Position numbers and translations under genes: made by a program
The notes under the pieces: model-generated
What the model was told of the DNA's origin: nothing
The model's input: only the letters and a program-made list of their open reading frames with translations
Database searches by the model: none
NCBI RefSeq assembly: GCF_017352115.1
Contig: NZ_CP071448.1
Coordinates: forward strand, 124,001-188,000
DNA from: Flavobacterium endoglycinae
GTDB lineage: Bacteria; Bacteroidota; Bacteroidia; Flavobacteriales; Flavobacteriaceae
Reading direction: 5' to 3'
Length of the DNA stretch: 64,000 nucleotides
In this document: positions 9,821 to 17,165 of the stretch, piece by piece
How positions within the stretch are numbered: position 1 is the stretch's first letter
Layout of the letters: each line of letters opens with the position of its first letter

Positions 9821-9883
9821 TATGTCTTTGGAATTATGTTTTGAGGTAGGTGCATGAGGTTACGCTTCTGTTAAGAAAAAAGC
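9821..9883 (-). promoter_or_regulatory. Copy 2 of a conserved promoter element, before fecR-like gene
   Basis: On the plus strand TATGTCTT, GAGGTAGGT, GTTACG and an AAAAAAGCC tail occur in the same order and spacing as upstream of the ECF sigma gene (10591-10653). The distance from TATGTCTT to GTTACG is 38 bases in both. On the coding strand this gives GTAAC, a spacer with CTACC, then an AT-rich box, plausible for a dedicated ECF promoter. Confidence 0.5.
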
Positions 9884-9909
9884 CGACTTCTTAATCTGAA
9901 TTTTACGTT

Positions 9910-10467
9910 TCAATTAAATTCCCCCAGATAGGTGCGCATGAATTTGAGCGCATATGTGATGTGATATTTTACCGTATCGATTGAAACGTTGAGTTCGTCG
10001 GCAATTTCTTTGTTGGTATACTGTTTAACCCGGCTCAGAATAAAGACCTCTTTTGATTTTTTAGGAAGAAGCATCGCTGCTTCGTCTACCGCCTTTTGCA
10101 GTTCTTCATAATAAATAGAATCTTCGGTAGCATTATGACTCGTATAGGAAACGGTATTTTTATCTAAAACCTCTTGTATGTATTGATCGGTAACAGTATG
10201 CGATTTTATATAATCTAAAGTCATATAGCGAACCGAAGTGTAGATGTAAGCCGCAAATGTTTTCTGAATGACCAGCGTTTTACGTCGTTCCCAAATACTG
10301 GTGAAAACTTCCTGAACAATCTCTTCAGAAATAGGTACTGATTTCATTCTGACGTATACAAAACGAACCAGTGAATCTCTATACCGAAAATACAATTCGT
10401 CGAAAGCTTTCTCTTTTCCCTGCTTCAATAATTCTACAAGAATTTCATCGGTTAATTCTTTATACAT
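9910..10467 (-). CDS. ECF RNA polymerase sigma factor, FecI-like
   Basis: This 185-residue protein shows sigma region 2 (DELYFRYRDSLVRFVYVRMKS...EIVQEVFTSIWERR, about 20-75) and region 4 (LPKKSKEVFILSRVKQYTNKEIADELNVSIDTVKYHI, about 134-172). Length and motifs match the Bacteroidota ECF family paired with FecR and SusC. It should direct polymerase to the SusCD locus and probably to its own promoter. Confidence 0.93.
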   Translation of the reverse strand: MYKELTDEILVELLKQGKEKAFDELYFRYRDSLVRFVYVRMKSVPISEEIVQEVFTSIWERRKTLVIQKTFAAYIYTSVRYMTLDYIKSHTVTDQYIQEVLDKNTVSYTSHNATEDSIYYEELQKAVDEAAMLLPKKSKEVFILSRVKQYTNKEIADELNVSIDTVKYHITYALKFMRTYLGEFN

Positions 10468-10590
10468 AACAAGTCACTTTGGTTTTGATTGGCAGATAAA
10501 AAGCGTTTGCAGAAACACTAAAATGAATTGTTTGGGGAAGAAGATTTCTTTTTTTAAAAGAGGACATATACTACGTATTTTGTTTTATTA

Positions 10591-10653
10591 TATGTCTTCA
10601 AAATTAGACCTGAGGGTAGGTCAGTTAAGTTACGTTTACATTAATAAAAAGCC
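10591..10653 (-). promoter_or_regulatory. Copy 1 of the conserved promoter element, before the ECF sigma gene
   Basis: TATGTCTT (10591-10598), GAGGGTAGGT (10612-10621), GTTACG (10629-10634) and AAAAAGCC (about 10646-10653) repeat the arrangement found before the FecR gene. The minus strand also reads TAATTTTG over 10599-10606, matching the Bacteroidota -7 consensus TAnnTTTG. A housekeeping promoter and a sigma-specific one may overlap. Confidence 0.5.
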
Positions 10654-10754
10654 AGGAATAGAAACATAATATTAACAATGAAAAGGAATTGTTACCGAAA
10701 TCTGAAGTGGTGATTTTTGTTTTGCAATTCTTTCAGCAGAAAAAACTCAGGCAT

Positions 10755-10785
10755 AAAAAAAGATGCTGTTAAGCATCTTTTATAA
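10755..10785 (-). terminator. Terminator behind the AraC-type gene
   Basis: AGATGCT (10761-10767) pairs with AGCATCT (10772-10778), flanked by A and T runs on the two sides, so it works for minus-strand transcripts. It lies 10 bases beyond the AraC stop. Confidence 0.7.
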
Positions 10786-10794
10786 AAGTAAAAA

Positions 10795-11610
10795 TTAGGT
10801 CCTCACCCGCTCTATCAATTCAGTTGGCGCATAACCGAACTGTTTTTTGAAAGCAAAAGAAAAATGAGATAAATTCTCAAATCCTACTTCGTAACACACA
10901 TCAATAGGTTTCTTTTTCTTTTCTACAAATTGATAATGCGCTAGTTCCAAACGTTTCTGCGTAAGCCAGCGCTGCGGAGTGGTATTGAAAATTCTGCTGA
11001 AATCTCTTTTAAACGTCGTAAGACTTCTTCCGGTTAAATAGCCAAACTTTTCCAATGGCAGATTAAACATAAAATTCTTCTCCATATAACCCGCTAAATC
11101 AATTTTACCAGGTTCTTCAAAATTGGTAAGAACGTTATCAATTCCTTTGTCAATTGCCCTTAGAATACTAATGGCTTCTGTAATTTTAAGTGAAGCGATA
11201 TTTTCCGGCAGATCTTTCATTTCAAAATACGGAACCAAAGAAGCCAGACAACTTTCCAGTAACGGATGATTGTCAAATGAATATATTTTTTTTGACAACA
11301 AAGCTTCGGGTTTCACCTCAAGATTCGCATAAAAATCCCGTAATCTTTCAACCGACAAATGCATCACAACTGTTTTGTGCGGTTCGCCATCTTTAGGATA
11401 ATTAATAATCGTCGCCAACTGATTTCTCGGAATTAAAAAAATATCGCCTTTTTGAAATACATAAGAAGCATCCGCCTGAACGATTTTAGTCTCCCCCGAA
11501 ATAAACCAAATCAGCATATGGTGTTCAAACATAATATCTGATTTGAAAAACTTATCCTCATAGCAAGAAAGTTTTATATCATCGGTTATATACTTGGCTT
11601 TATATTCCAT
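10795..11610 (-). CDS. AraC-family transcriptional regulator
   Basis: The 271-residue protein has a cupin-like sensory N-terminus (FISGETKIVQADASYVFQKGDIFLIPRNQ) and a C-terminal AraC DNA-binding domain with two helix-turn-helix motifs (about 172-268): MFNLPLEKFGYLTGRSLTTFKRDF and KPIDVCYEVGFENLSHFSFAFKKQFGYAPTE. It lies just downstream of, and on the same strand as, a short-chain dehydrogenase gene whose promoter carries paired direct repeats, which makes that gene the likely target. A minus-strand TATTTTTG (11641-11648) fits its own -7 element. Confidence 0.9.
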   Translation of the reverse strand: MEYKAKYITDDIKLSCYEDKFFKSDIMFEHHMLIWFISGETKIVQADASYVFQKGDIFLIPRNQLATIINYPKDGEPHKTVVMHLSVERLRDFYANLEVKPEALLSKKIYSFDNHPLLESCLASLVPYFEMKDLPENIASLKITEAISILRAIDKGIDNVLTNFEEPGKIDLAGYMEKNFMFNLPLEKFGYLTGRSLTTFKRDFSRIFNTTPQRWLTQKRLELAHYQFVEKKKKPIDVCYEVGFENLSHFSFAFKKQFGYAPTELIERVRT

Positions 11611-11640
11611 AACACAGCGGTTTAGTGCATTTTGTAATTA

Positions 11641-11648
11641 CAAAAATA
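11641..11648 (-). promoter_or_regulatory. Predicted -7 element of the AraC-type gene
   Basis: The minus strand reads TATTTTTG, matching TAnnTTTG, 31 bases before the start codon. No clear -33 element is visible. Confidence 0.4.
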
Positions 11649-11649
11649 G

Positions 11650-11812
11650 TTTTTTTTCGGTTTTGGGTTTTGGGTTTTGGGTTTTCGGTTTTCAGTCGCA
11701 GTTTTCAGTCGCAGTGTTCAGTTTTTACTTTTTACTGTTTGCTAATTAGTATTCACTGTGACTGAGACTGAAAACTGAGACTGAGACTGAGACTGAACAC
11801 TGCGACTAAAGC
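11650..11812. repeat. Low-complexity inverted repeat between AraC-type and SDR genes
   Basis: The left half has repeats of GGTTTTG(G), then CAGTCGCAGTTTTCAG and CAGTCGCAGTGTTCAG. The right half carries their complements as repeated GAGACTGA units and CTGAACACTGCGACT, so the two arms can fold back over about 160 bases. No protein is encoded. Its build, a short T/G-rich word with a distant complement, resembles the block at 28922-29264. Confidence 0.7.
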
Positions 11813-12805
11813 CTAAATACCAAAAGAAATCCCCGTCACTTCTTCACTCCATTTCCATAAATCTTTGGCATTTTTTTCGTCTACTGCATATTCTCGAACA
11901 CCTGGAGTTATCGAAACTGTTGTGGCTAAAGGAGCAAAATTTACATCTTCGCAATATACACCGCCGATATTTTCTAGCTGCGGACTAACCGCACACCAAA
12001 CTGTCGTTGCCGCTCCCTGCGGAATTGTTTTTAAAGAAGCTGCAACCTCTGGTAATATATTCCCTTCTGTATCTACATAACCTAATTTTTGAAACAATTC
12101 TAATGGCGCTTCTCTTGCTAATTCAGTTCCGCCAATCGAACCCGGATGAAGCGAATATGCTCTTACATTGTGGGATTGCGCGCGATAATCCAATTCTACT
12201 GAAAACAAATTCACCGCAGTTTTCGATTGTCCGTAACCTAATAAAGTTTCATATTCACGGTTTTCAAAATTAGGATCTTCAAAATCAAATGATCCAAATT
12301 GATGTCCTTGGGAAGAAACATTAATAACCCTTGCGCCATTTGCTTTTTTTAATGCCGGCCATAATCGAGCCGTCAGCTGAAACTGCGCCAAATAATTAAC
12401 TGCAAGTTGTGATTCAATCCCTCGGCTGTCTTTGCGAAGCGGTACCCACATAATTCCCGCATTGTTAATTAATAAATGAAGTGGTCTTCCTGATGCCAAA
12501 AACTTCTCAGCAAATGCATCAATTGATTCTGGGTTTACCAAATCTATTTTTTCAATTTCAATAGGAAGCGAATCCGGCAGGTTTTTCTTTGCTTTTTCTA
12601 CATCTCTCGCGGGAACAATTACAGTTGCTCCAGCCGAAGCCAATGTAATAACGGTTTCTAAACCAATTCCGGTATTACCACCCGTTACGATCGCTGTTTT
12701 TCCCGTTAAATCAATTCCCTTAATGACATCAGTTGTGGTTGATGAAGCGTTAAAACCTGAATTTATCGCTTTCTGTAATTTTCCTTGATAATTGTCTTGT
12801 CTCAT
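11813..12805 (-). CDS. Short-chain dehydrogenase/reductase
   Basis: The 330-residue protein has the classical SDR features: nucleotide-binding TGGNTGIG at 41-48, NNAG at 114-117, the serine region VSSQGH near 163-168 and the catalytic YGQSK (Tyr191, Lys195). It belongs to the retinol-dehydrogenase-like/WW-oxidoreductase-like group of NAD(P)-dependent enzymes; the substrate cannot be predicted. It is transcribed toward the AraC-type gene and has a good -7 element with two upstream operator-like repeats. Confidence 0.9.
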   Translation of the reverse strand: MRQDNYQGKLQKAINSGFNASSTTTDVIKGIDLTGKTAIVTGGNTGIGLETVITLASAGATVIVPARDVEKAKKNLPDSLPIEIEKIDLVNPESIDAFAEKFLASGRPLHLLINNAGIMWVPLRKDSRGIESQLAVNYLAQFQLTARLWPALKKANGARVINVSSQGHQFGSFDFEDPNFENREYETLLGYGQSKTAVNLFSVELDYRAQSHNVRAYSLHPGSIGGTELAREAPLELFQKLGYVDTEGNILPEVAASLKTIPQGAATTVWCAVSPQLENIGGVYCEDVNFAPLATTVSITPGVREYAVDEKNAKDLWKWSEEVTGISFGI

Positions 12806-12836
12806 TTTTATAAAGTTTTAATTGTTATGAATGAGA

Positions 12837-12902
12837 CAAAATTAGATTGTGACTCCATCTTCGACTTTGTTTAAACGTCCGAATAAACTTTGTTTAAACG
12901 TC
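12837..12902 (-). promoter_or_regulatory. SDR promoter with paired direct repeats
   Basis: The minus strand reads TAATTTTG over 12837-12844 (Bacteroidota -7), 32 bases before the SDR start. ACTTTGTTTAAACGTC occurs twice, at 12864-12879 and 12887-12902, a 23-base period (about two helical turns). The near copy begins 20 bases from the -7 element, where a -33 box would be. This is the layout of an AraC-type activator site. Confidence 0.6.
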
Positions 12903-12980
12903 TTTTTTAGAATAGTCCAATTTTCGTCGGTAAAAAAACTATTCTCGTCGGTAGGTTTTTCAAATCTTAGGCAATGAAAA

Positions 12981-12988
12981 TACTTTTG
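12981..12988 (+). promoter_or_regulatory. Predicted -7 element of the CPBP gene
   Basis: TACTTTTG matches TAnnTTTG and lies 21 bases before the CPBP start codon. Two CGTCGGTA repeats lie just upstream (about 12925-12953). Confidence 0.45.
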
Positions 12989-13008
12989 ACGTATAAAATT
13001 AATCAACT

Positions 13009-13746
13009 ATGTCACTACTTACTCCTTTCCTCTGGATTTTATTACTACTTCCGTTTATTATTCTGGCTTTCGTTACCAGCAAAAAAACCAATCTAAAATA
13101 CCTGTTGTTCTTCCTACTGTATTTTTTAACCGATTGTTATATTCAGCAATTAAGCCATCAGTTTATTTCATTGAAAATTATAGGTTTAAAATTTGCATGG
13201 GCGGGAAAATTATTCAGTCTCATTCTTTCACTTGTTATTATTTTCTCAGTAAATACAACAGAACGCCAGTTGATAGGTTTTACAAACAAAACCAATTCCA
13301 CAAAACAGCTTCGATTTGGAATTTTGGTATTTCTAGGTTTTCTACTATTTGATTGTATTTTTAAAATGATTTTGTTTCCAAAAGGCGCCACTTTCGATTT
13401 AGAAACATTCGCTTTCCAGGCTACAATGCCAGGTTTGACCGAAGAATTGGCTTTTCGAGGAATTGGTTTCTGGCTTCTCGACAAAGCTTTTGAACCTAAA
13501 TGGAATTGTAAAGGAATTCAATTCGGCTGGGGATTTATCATTGTTACACTGTTATTTGCTGTTGCACACGGAGCGGTTTTAACCGAAGATTATCAGTTTA
13601 AATTTGATCTTATCACAATCATTTACCTTACTTTGATTTCTTCTTTAAGTGTAGGTTTGCTTCGAAAATTCTCTGGAAATAGTATTCTTCCAATTCTCGG
13701 ACATAATTGTATTAATCTCATGAATGCCGTAATTAGAATATTATAA
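13009..13746 (+). CDS. CPBP-family intramembrane metalloprotease
   Basis: The 245-residue, strongly hydrophobic protein has about seven membrane segments. The CPBP/Abi motifs are complete: EELAFRG (Glu145, Glu146, Arg150), AVAHGAV with His187, and GHNCINL with His232, the expected glutamate and histidine active-site set. Family members include CAAX-prenyl-protease-like and bacteriocin self-immunity proteins; the role here is unknown. It is divergent from the SDR gene and followed by a strong hairpin. Confidence 0.85.
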   Translation: MSLLTPFLWILLLLPFIILAFVTSKKTNLKYLLFFLLYFLTDCYIQQLSHQFISLKIIGLKFAWAGKLFSLILSLVIIFSVNTTERQLIGFTNKTNSTKQLRFGILVFLGFLLFDCIFKMILFPKGATFDLETFAFQATMPGLTEELAFRGIGFWLLDKAFEPKWNCKGIQFGWGFIIVTLLFAVAHGAVLTEDYQFKFDLITIIYLTLISSLSVGLLRKFSGNSILPILGHNCINLMNAVIRIL

Positions 13747-13757
13747 ATAAAAATGAA

Positions 13758-13794
13758 GAAGCAGATTCAAAAAAACTATCTTTGAATCTGCTTC
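13758..13794 (+). terminator. 14-bp hairpin between CPBP and histidine kinase genes
   Basis: GAAGCAGATTCAAA (13758-13771) and TTTGAATCTGCTTC (13781-13794) are perfectly complementary with a 9-base loop. It lies 12 bases after the CPBP stop and only 13 bases before the kinase start, with no T run. It could terminate, or control access to the kinase start codon. Confidence 0.6.
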
Positions 13795-13807
13795 ATAAAT
13801 AGAATAC

Positions 13808-14974
13808 ATGCAGGAAAAAAAAGTCTTCGCCGATCATTTAGCCCAAAGAATAGCGGATTTTAATTTTGATCATTTTTACAGCAAAAGAAACCGAATACTA
13901 TTGCACTTAGCAATGTGGTTTGGCTTTTCATGTCTACTGTTTTTAAGTTATGTTCTCGCCTATCATCTGTCGTATCAAAATGCATTGATTCTCACAATTC
14001 GAATGACAACGGTCAATGCAGTGGTATTCTATTTGTTCTTTTATCTATTTCTGCCAAAGATTTTTTCCGGCAGTGGTTTTAGAATTATTTTCTTGTTGTT
14101 GATAACCTTTCCAATCTGCATTTTTATATGGATTGCTATTACTTATTTTATATCATTACTCTATCATTACATTGGTTTTGAAATACCATCAGGAGAATTA
14201 AAAGGTGCTATCAAGATGGCGGCAGATCAGACTTTTGCGCAGGCCGTATCGCCGAAACGCCTTATTTCACAAGCCTTTATTGTTATATCCATCCTCTCTC
14301 CTTTCTTCTTTGTTAAGATACTTTTTGAAATTTCAAGGCTTTATAATAAAACATTGAATATCCAAAACCAAAAAGCGGCACTTGAAATCCAAAATATCAA
14401 TATAGAGAAACAGTTTTTAACGGCACAACTCAATCCGCATTTCCTTTTTAATACGCTGAATAACCTATACGGACTATCTTTAAAAAAAGACGATCAAACA
14501 CCCGAAGTTATTTTGAATCTTTCGGATATTATGAGTTATACTTTGTATGAATCCAGTAATGAAAAAGTATCGCTGGAGAAGGAACTCGACTTTATAAAAA
14601 ATTATATCGAGCTCGAAAAAATGCGTTATACAGCAGATAAAAATATTCAATACAAAATTGCATCAGGAAAAGATTTATTCGGGCATTTTGTACCGCCTTT
14701 ACTTACATTTACTTTTGTAGAAAACGCTTTTAAATATGGTTTAAAAAACAATGATGATTCATTTCTATTGTTGGAAATAAAAGTCGAAAACAATCAGCTT
14801 TTCTTTAGTCTTGAAAATGACAAGGATAAAGAACAAACTCAAAAAGAATTTGGCGGAATAGGGATTACAAATGCACGTAAAAGATTGCAGCTTTTATATC
14901 CTGACAAACACGAAATACATATCGAGAATCTGGAAACTAAATTTAGTGTTTCTTTAAAAATAGATTTATACTAA
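13808..14974 (+). CDS. LytS/YehU-type sensor histidine kinase
   Basis: This 388-residue protein has four membrane segments (about 29-55, 58-84, 91-121, 151-174), a short coiled linker, and a His_kinase domain with QLNPHFLFNTLNNL (phospho-acceptor His211) and a C-terminal ATPase-like part with NAFKYG and GGIGITNARKRL. There is no separate extracytoplasmic sensor, so the membrane domain probably senses. Its stop overlaps the response-regulator start (TAATG), so the two are translationally coupled. Confidence 0.93.
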   Translation: MQEKKVFADHLAQRIADFNFDHFYSKRNRILLHLAMWFGFSCLLFLSYVLAYHLSYQNALILTIRMTTVNAVVFYLFFYLFLPKIFSGSGFRIIFLLLITFPICIFIWIAITYFISLLYHYIGFEIPSGELKGAIKMAADQTFAQAVSPKRLISQAFIVISILSPFFFVKILFEISRLYNKTLNIQNQKAALEIQNINIEKQFLTAQLNPHFLFNTLNNLYGLSLKKDDQTPEVILNLSDIMSYTLYESSNEKVSLEKELDFIKNYIELEKMRYTADKNIQYKIASGKDLFGHFVPPLLTFTFVENAFKYGLKNNDDSFLLLEIKVENNQLFFSLENDKDKEQTQKEFGGIGITNARKRLQLLYPDKHEIHIENLETKFSVSLKIDLY

Positions 14975-15678
14975 TGGAAAAAATCAGCTGCATCGTTATT
15001 GATGATGAACCAATTGGACGAGAAGTTATTGAAACTTTTGTAAAAGATATTCCATTTCTGAATCTTTCGGCTTCATTTGGCGATCCGGTTGAAGCACTTA
15101 CTTATTTACAAGAAAACCAAGTTGATCTTGTTTTCAGCGATATTCAAATGCCTAAAATCAACGGAATGGAATTACTTCGTTCCTTAACCAATCCGCCGCT
15201 GGTTATTTTCATTACGGCACATCGTGATTTTGCTTTGGATGGTTTTGATGAAGGTGTCACCGATTATTTGATAAAACCCGTTCGCTTTGACCGATTCCTA
15301 AAAGCCGTTAACCGCGCCAAAGAACGTGTTTCTAACAAACAGCCATTAATTGAACAAGCTCTAAACGATAAAATATTCATTAAATCAGAAGGAAAGTTAG
15401 TGCGTATTTTACTTAACGAAATTCTTTATGTAGAAGCTCGGGGCGATTATTTGAAAATCGTACTTCCAAATGCCGAATATTCGACACAACTAACTTTAAA
15501 ATCAATGGATGAAATTCTGAATCTGCCCACCTTTTTTAGAGTACAGCGATCTTTTATCCTTAATCTTGAAGCGGTTAAAAGTATCAATCGAAATATGGTA
15601 GAACTTATAAACGGAAAAAACATCTCTATTGCACTGAATAAAAAAGAAGAACTTTTTAGTCTGCTCGGAATCAAATAA
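14974..15678 (+). CDS. LytTR-family response regulator
   Basis: The 234-residue protein has a receiver domain (acidic Asp10/Asp11, phospho-acceptor Asp56 in FSDIQMP, Thr81, Lys101) followed by a LytTR DNA-binding domain (about 135-232: ILLNEILYVEARGDYLKI...TFFRVQRSFILNLEAV). It is the partner of the overlapping kinase. Likely targets nearby are the secreted protein at 15781 or the efflux operon, but no LytTR site was identified with confidence. Confidence 0.93.
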   Translation: MEKISCIVIDDEPIGREVIETFVKDIPFLNLSASFGDPVEALTYLQENQVDLVFSDIQMPKINGMELLRSLTNPPLVIFITAHRDFALDGFDEGVTDYLIKPVRFDRFLKAVNRAKERVSNKQPLIEQALNDKIFIKSEGKLVRILLNEILYVEARGDYLKIVLPNAEYSTQLTLKSMDEILNLPTFFRVQRSFILNLEAVKSINRNMVELINGKNISIALNKKEELFSLLGIK

Positions 15679-15780
15679 ACTGATTTATATAATTCCCACA
15701 AGGGCAATAAATACCTTAATTACTTGTTATTATTAAATAAAAGCCTATGTGTTTAATTTATTAGTATCAAGTAAAAAAGT

Positions 15781-16374
15781 ATGAAAAAAATATTGTTTTT
15801 AATTATTACAATCGGTCTTTCGCTGCGAGGATTTGCACAGGAAGAAATAAAGGGAAAATACCAGCCGGTTCAATCTAAAACTCCAGAGAGTAAAGAAGTT
15901 ATTCCGCCAAAGGAAACGCCTCCTGCTACAGATCCAGCACTTCCAAAAGACCCGATCGTTTTAAAAATCAATCCAGATGAACTTTTTAAAAACAATACCT
16001 TTTATAAAAGAGAAGCCAATGTTGAAGGTATATTTTACAGACGAAATGAATATTTAGGAGCTTTTGTAACCCATTCAAATACTTCTACTGTCCGCTACCG
16101 TGATGCAGCTTATGTCGATGGCGATAAAATCAGAGTCTGGTTAAATGAAAAAGTTATTGAACCCGAAGTAAGTCTGGTTGGAGAGTTTAAAGGTTTTAAA
16201 ATCAATTTGGAAAAAGGAATGAACAAAATAGATTTTGAAGCTTTGAATGAAGGTTCAGCCTCACCTAATACTGCTGAATTTCAGGTTTTTGATGATACTG
16301 GAAAAGTCATCGAAGCCAGCCAGTGGAATGTAGGAACCGGCTATAAAGCGACTATCATTTTATACAAAGAATAA
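15781..16374 (+). CDS. Secreted protein of unknown function
   Basis: The 197-residue protein has a signal peptide (1-19, ending GFAQ), then a Pro/Lys/Glu-rich linker (about 26-62) and a beta-rich C-terminal domain of roughly 125 residues. I recognise no family. It lies about 100 bases after the LytTR regulator on the same strand and may be regulated by it. It ends before a long inverted repeat. Confidence 0.7.
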   Translation: MKKILFLIITIGLSLRGFAQEEIKGKYQPVQSKTPESKEVIPPKETPPATDPALPKDPIVLKINPDELFKNNTFYKREANVEGIFYRRNEYLGAFVTHSNTSTVRYRDAAYVDGDKIRVWLNEKVIEPEVSLVGEFKGFKINLEKGMNKIDFEALNEGSASPNTAEFQVFDDTGKVIEASQWNVGTGYKATIILYKE

Positions 16375-16397
16375 CCGAATAAAAATTTATGAATTGA

Positions 16398-16494
16398 AAT
16401 AACGATTCTTAAAAGAATATGTAAAAATCAACTTCCAAAGTTATCATATTTTTAATTCTGCATAGTTTTAGAATAAAATTAAGAATCGTTATTT
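16398..16494 (+). promoter_or_regulatory. Widely spaced 15-bp inverted repeat upstream of the efflux operon
   Basis: AATAACGATTCTTAA (16398-16412) recurs as its complement TTAAGAATCGTTATT (16480-16494 approx.). The right arm ends 10 bases before a TATATTTG -7 element and so covers the -33 region. The separation of about 67 bases suits a looping repressor; as RNA it would form a large stem-loop. Confidence 0.5.
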
Positions 16495-16504
16495 TTCAAA
16501 TTGC

Positions 16505-16512
16505 TATATTTG
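16505..16512 (+). promoter_or_regulatory. Predicted -7 element of the efflux operon
   Basis: TATATTTG matches the Bacteroidota -7 consensus exactly and lies 69 bases before the first small gene. Confidence 0.55.
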
Positions 16513-16580
16513 GCGCACTATCAACCATTATAAGCCTTGTTTTCCAAGTAACAAATTATATAATTTCTGCTGTGCCATAA

Positions 16581-16940
16581 ATGAAACCTTATAAGTTCAT
16601 ATATATCGTTTTACTTTCGCTGCTTTCCTTCTTCAGAGGCACCGAAACTTATAAACTGCCCGCACATTTCGGCCATTGCATAACACTTGACAGCGTTGCG
16701 GCCGACGATACTCAGATTTTTTCTTCGGATTTCTCTTCTTCAAAAAATCTCGAAGTTCACTACAATCTCAAAAAGAAAATAAAATCCAGAGCTACTACTT
16801 TAGAACAAAGTACCATCAAAGCTCCGTATTTCAGCAGCTTAATTAACTTCAAGCTTTACAAAAAGAGCTTAATATATGGTATAGCTTCTATATACCAAAT
16901 TCAAAGGCATACCCACCTTCACTTGTACCAATTATTCTAG
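16581..16940 (+). CDS. Small secreted protein heading the RND operon
   Basis: The 119-residue frame has a plausible signal peptide (MKPYKFIYIVLLSLLSFF) and a His-containing C-terminus (HTHLHLYQLF). A consensus -7 element lies upstream and the RND adaptor gene follows 226 bases later on the same strand. Histidine-ended small proteins often precede metal or drug efflux genes in Bacteroidota, so a metal-binding or operon-leader role is possible. No domain is recognised. It could also be a chance frame. Confidence 0.5.
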   Translation: MKPYKFIYIVLLSLLSFFRGTETYKLPAHFGHCITLDSVAADDTQIFSSDFSSSKNLEVHYNLKKKIKSRATTLEQSTIKAPYFSSLINFKLYKKSLIYGIASIYQIQRHTHLHLYQLF

Positions 16941-17165
16941 GTTTTACAATCTCGTTGTTTTTATAGTTTCAGAAATTCTGAAATAATACCTCATTTGCGT
17001 ATGCGAACCGAGCTGTTATTTCTGTAAAAACAGTTCCCCAAAATAGCATTTCCTGAAAACGGAAACATCCAGCTATATTTTCATATCCAATTTCAACATT
17101 ATCTAAATCCCTAAATCCAAAGAATAAGGGAGAGAACCTATTTATTTAAAAATTAGAACCTAATC
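16941..17165. other. Gap before the RND adaptor gene
   Basis: No gene is supported. A short perfect palindrome, TTTCAGAAATTCTGAAA, occurs near 16968-16984. Nothing else stands out. Confidence 0.4.

Noticed and set aside
13158..13484. Minus-strand frame opposite the CPBP gene
   Set aside because: It lies antisense to a gene with complete active-site motifs and has no promoter or recognisable domain.
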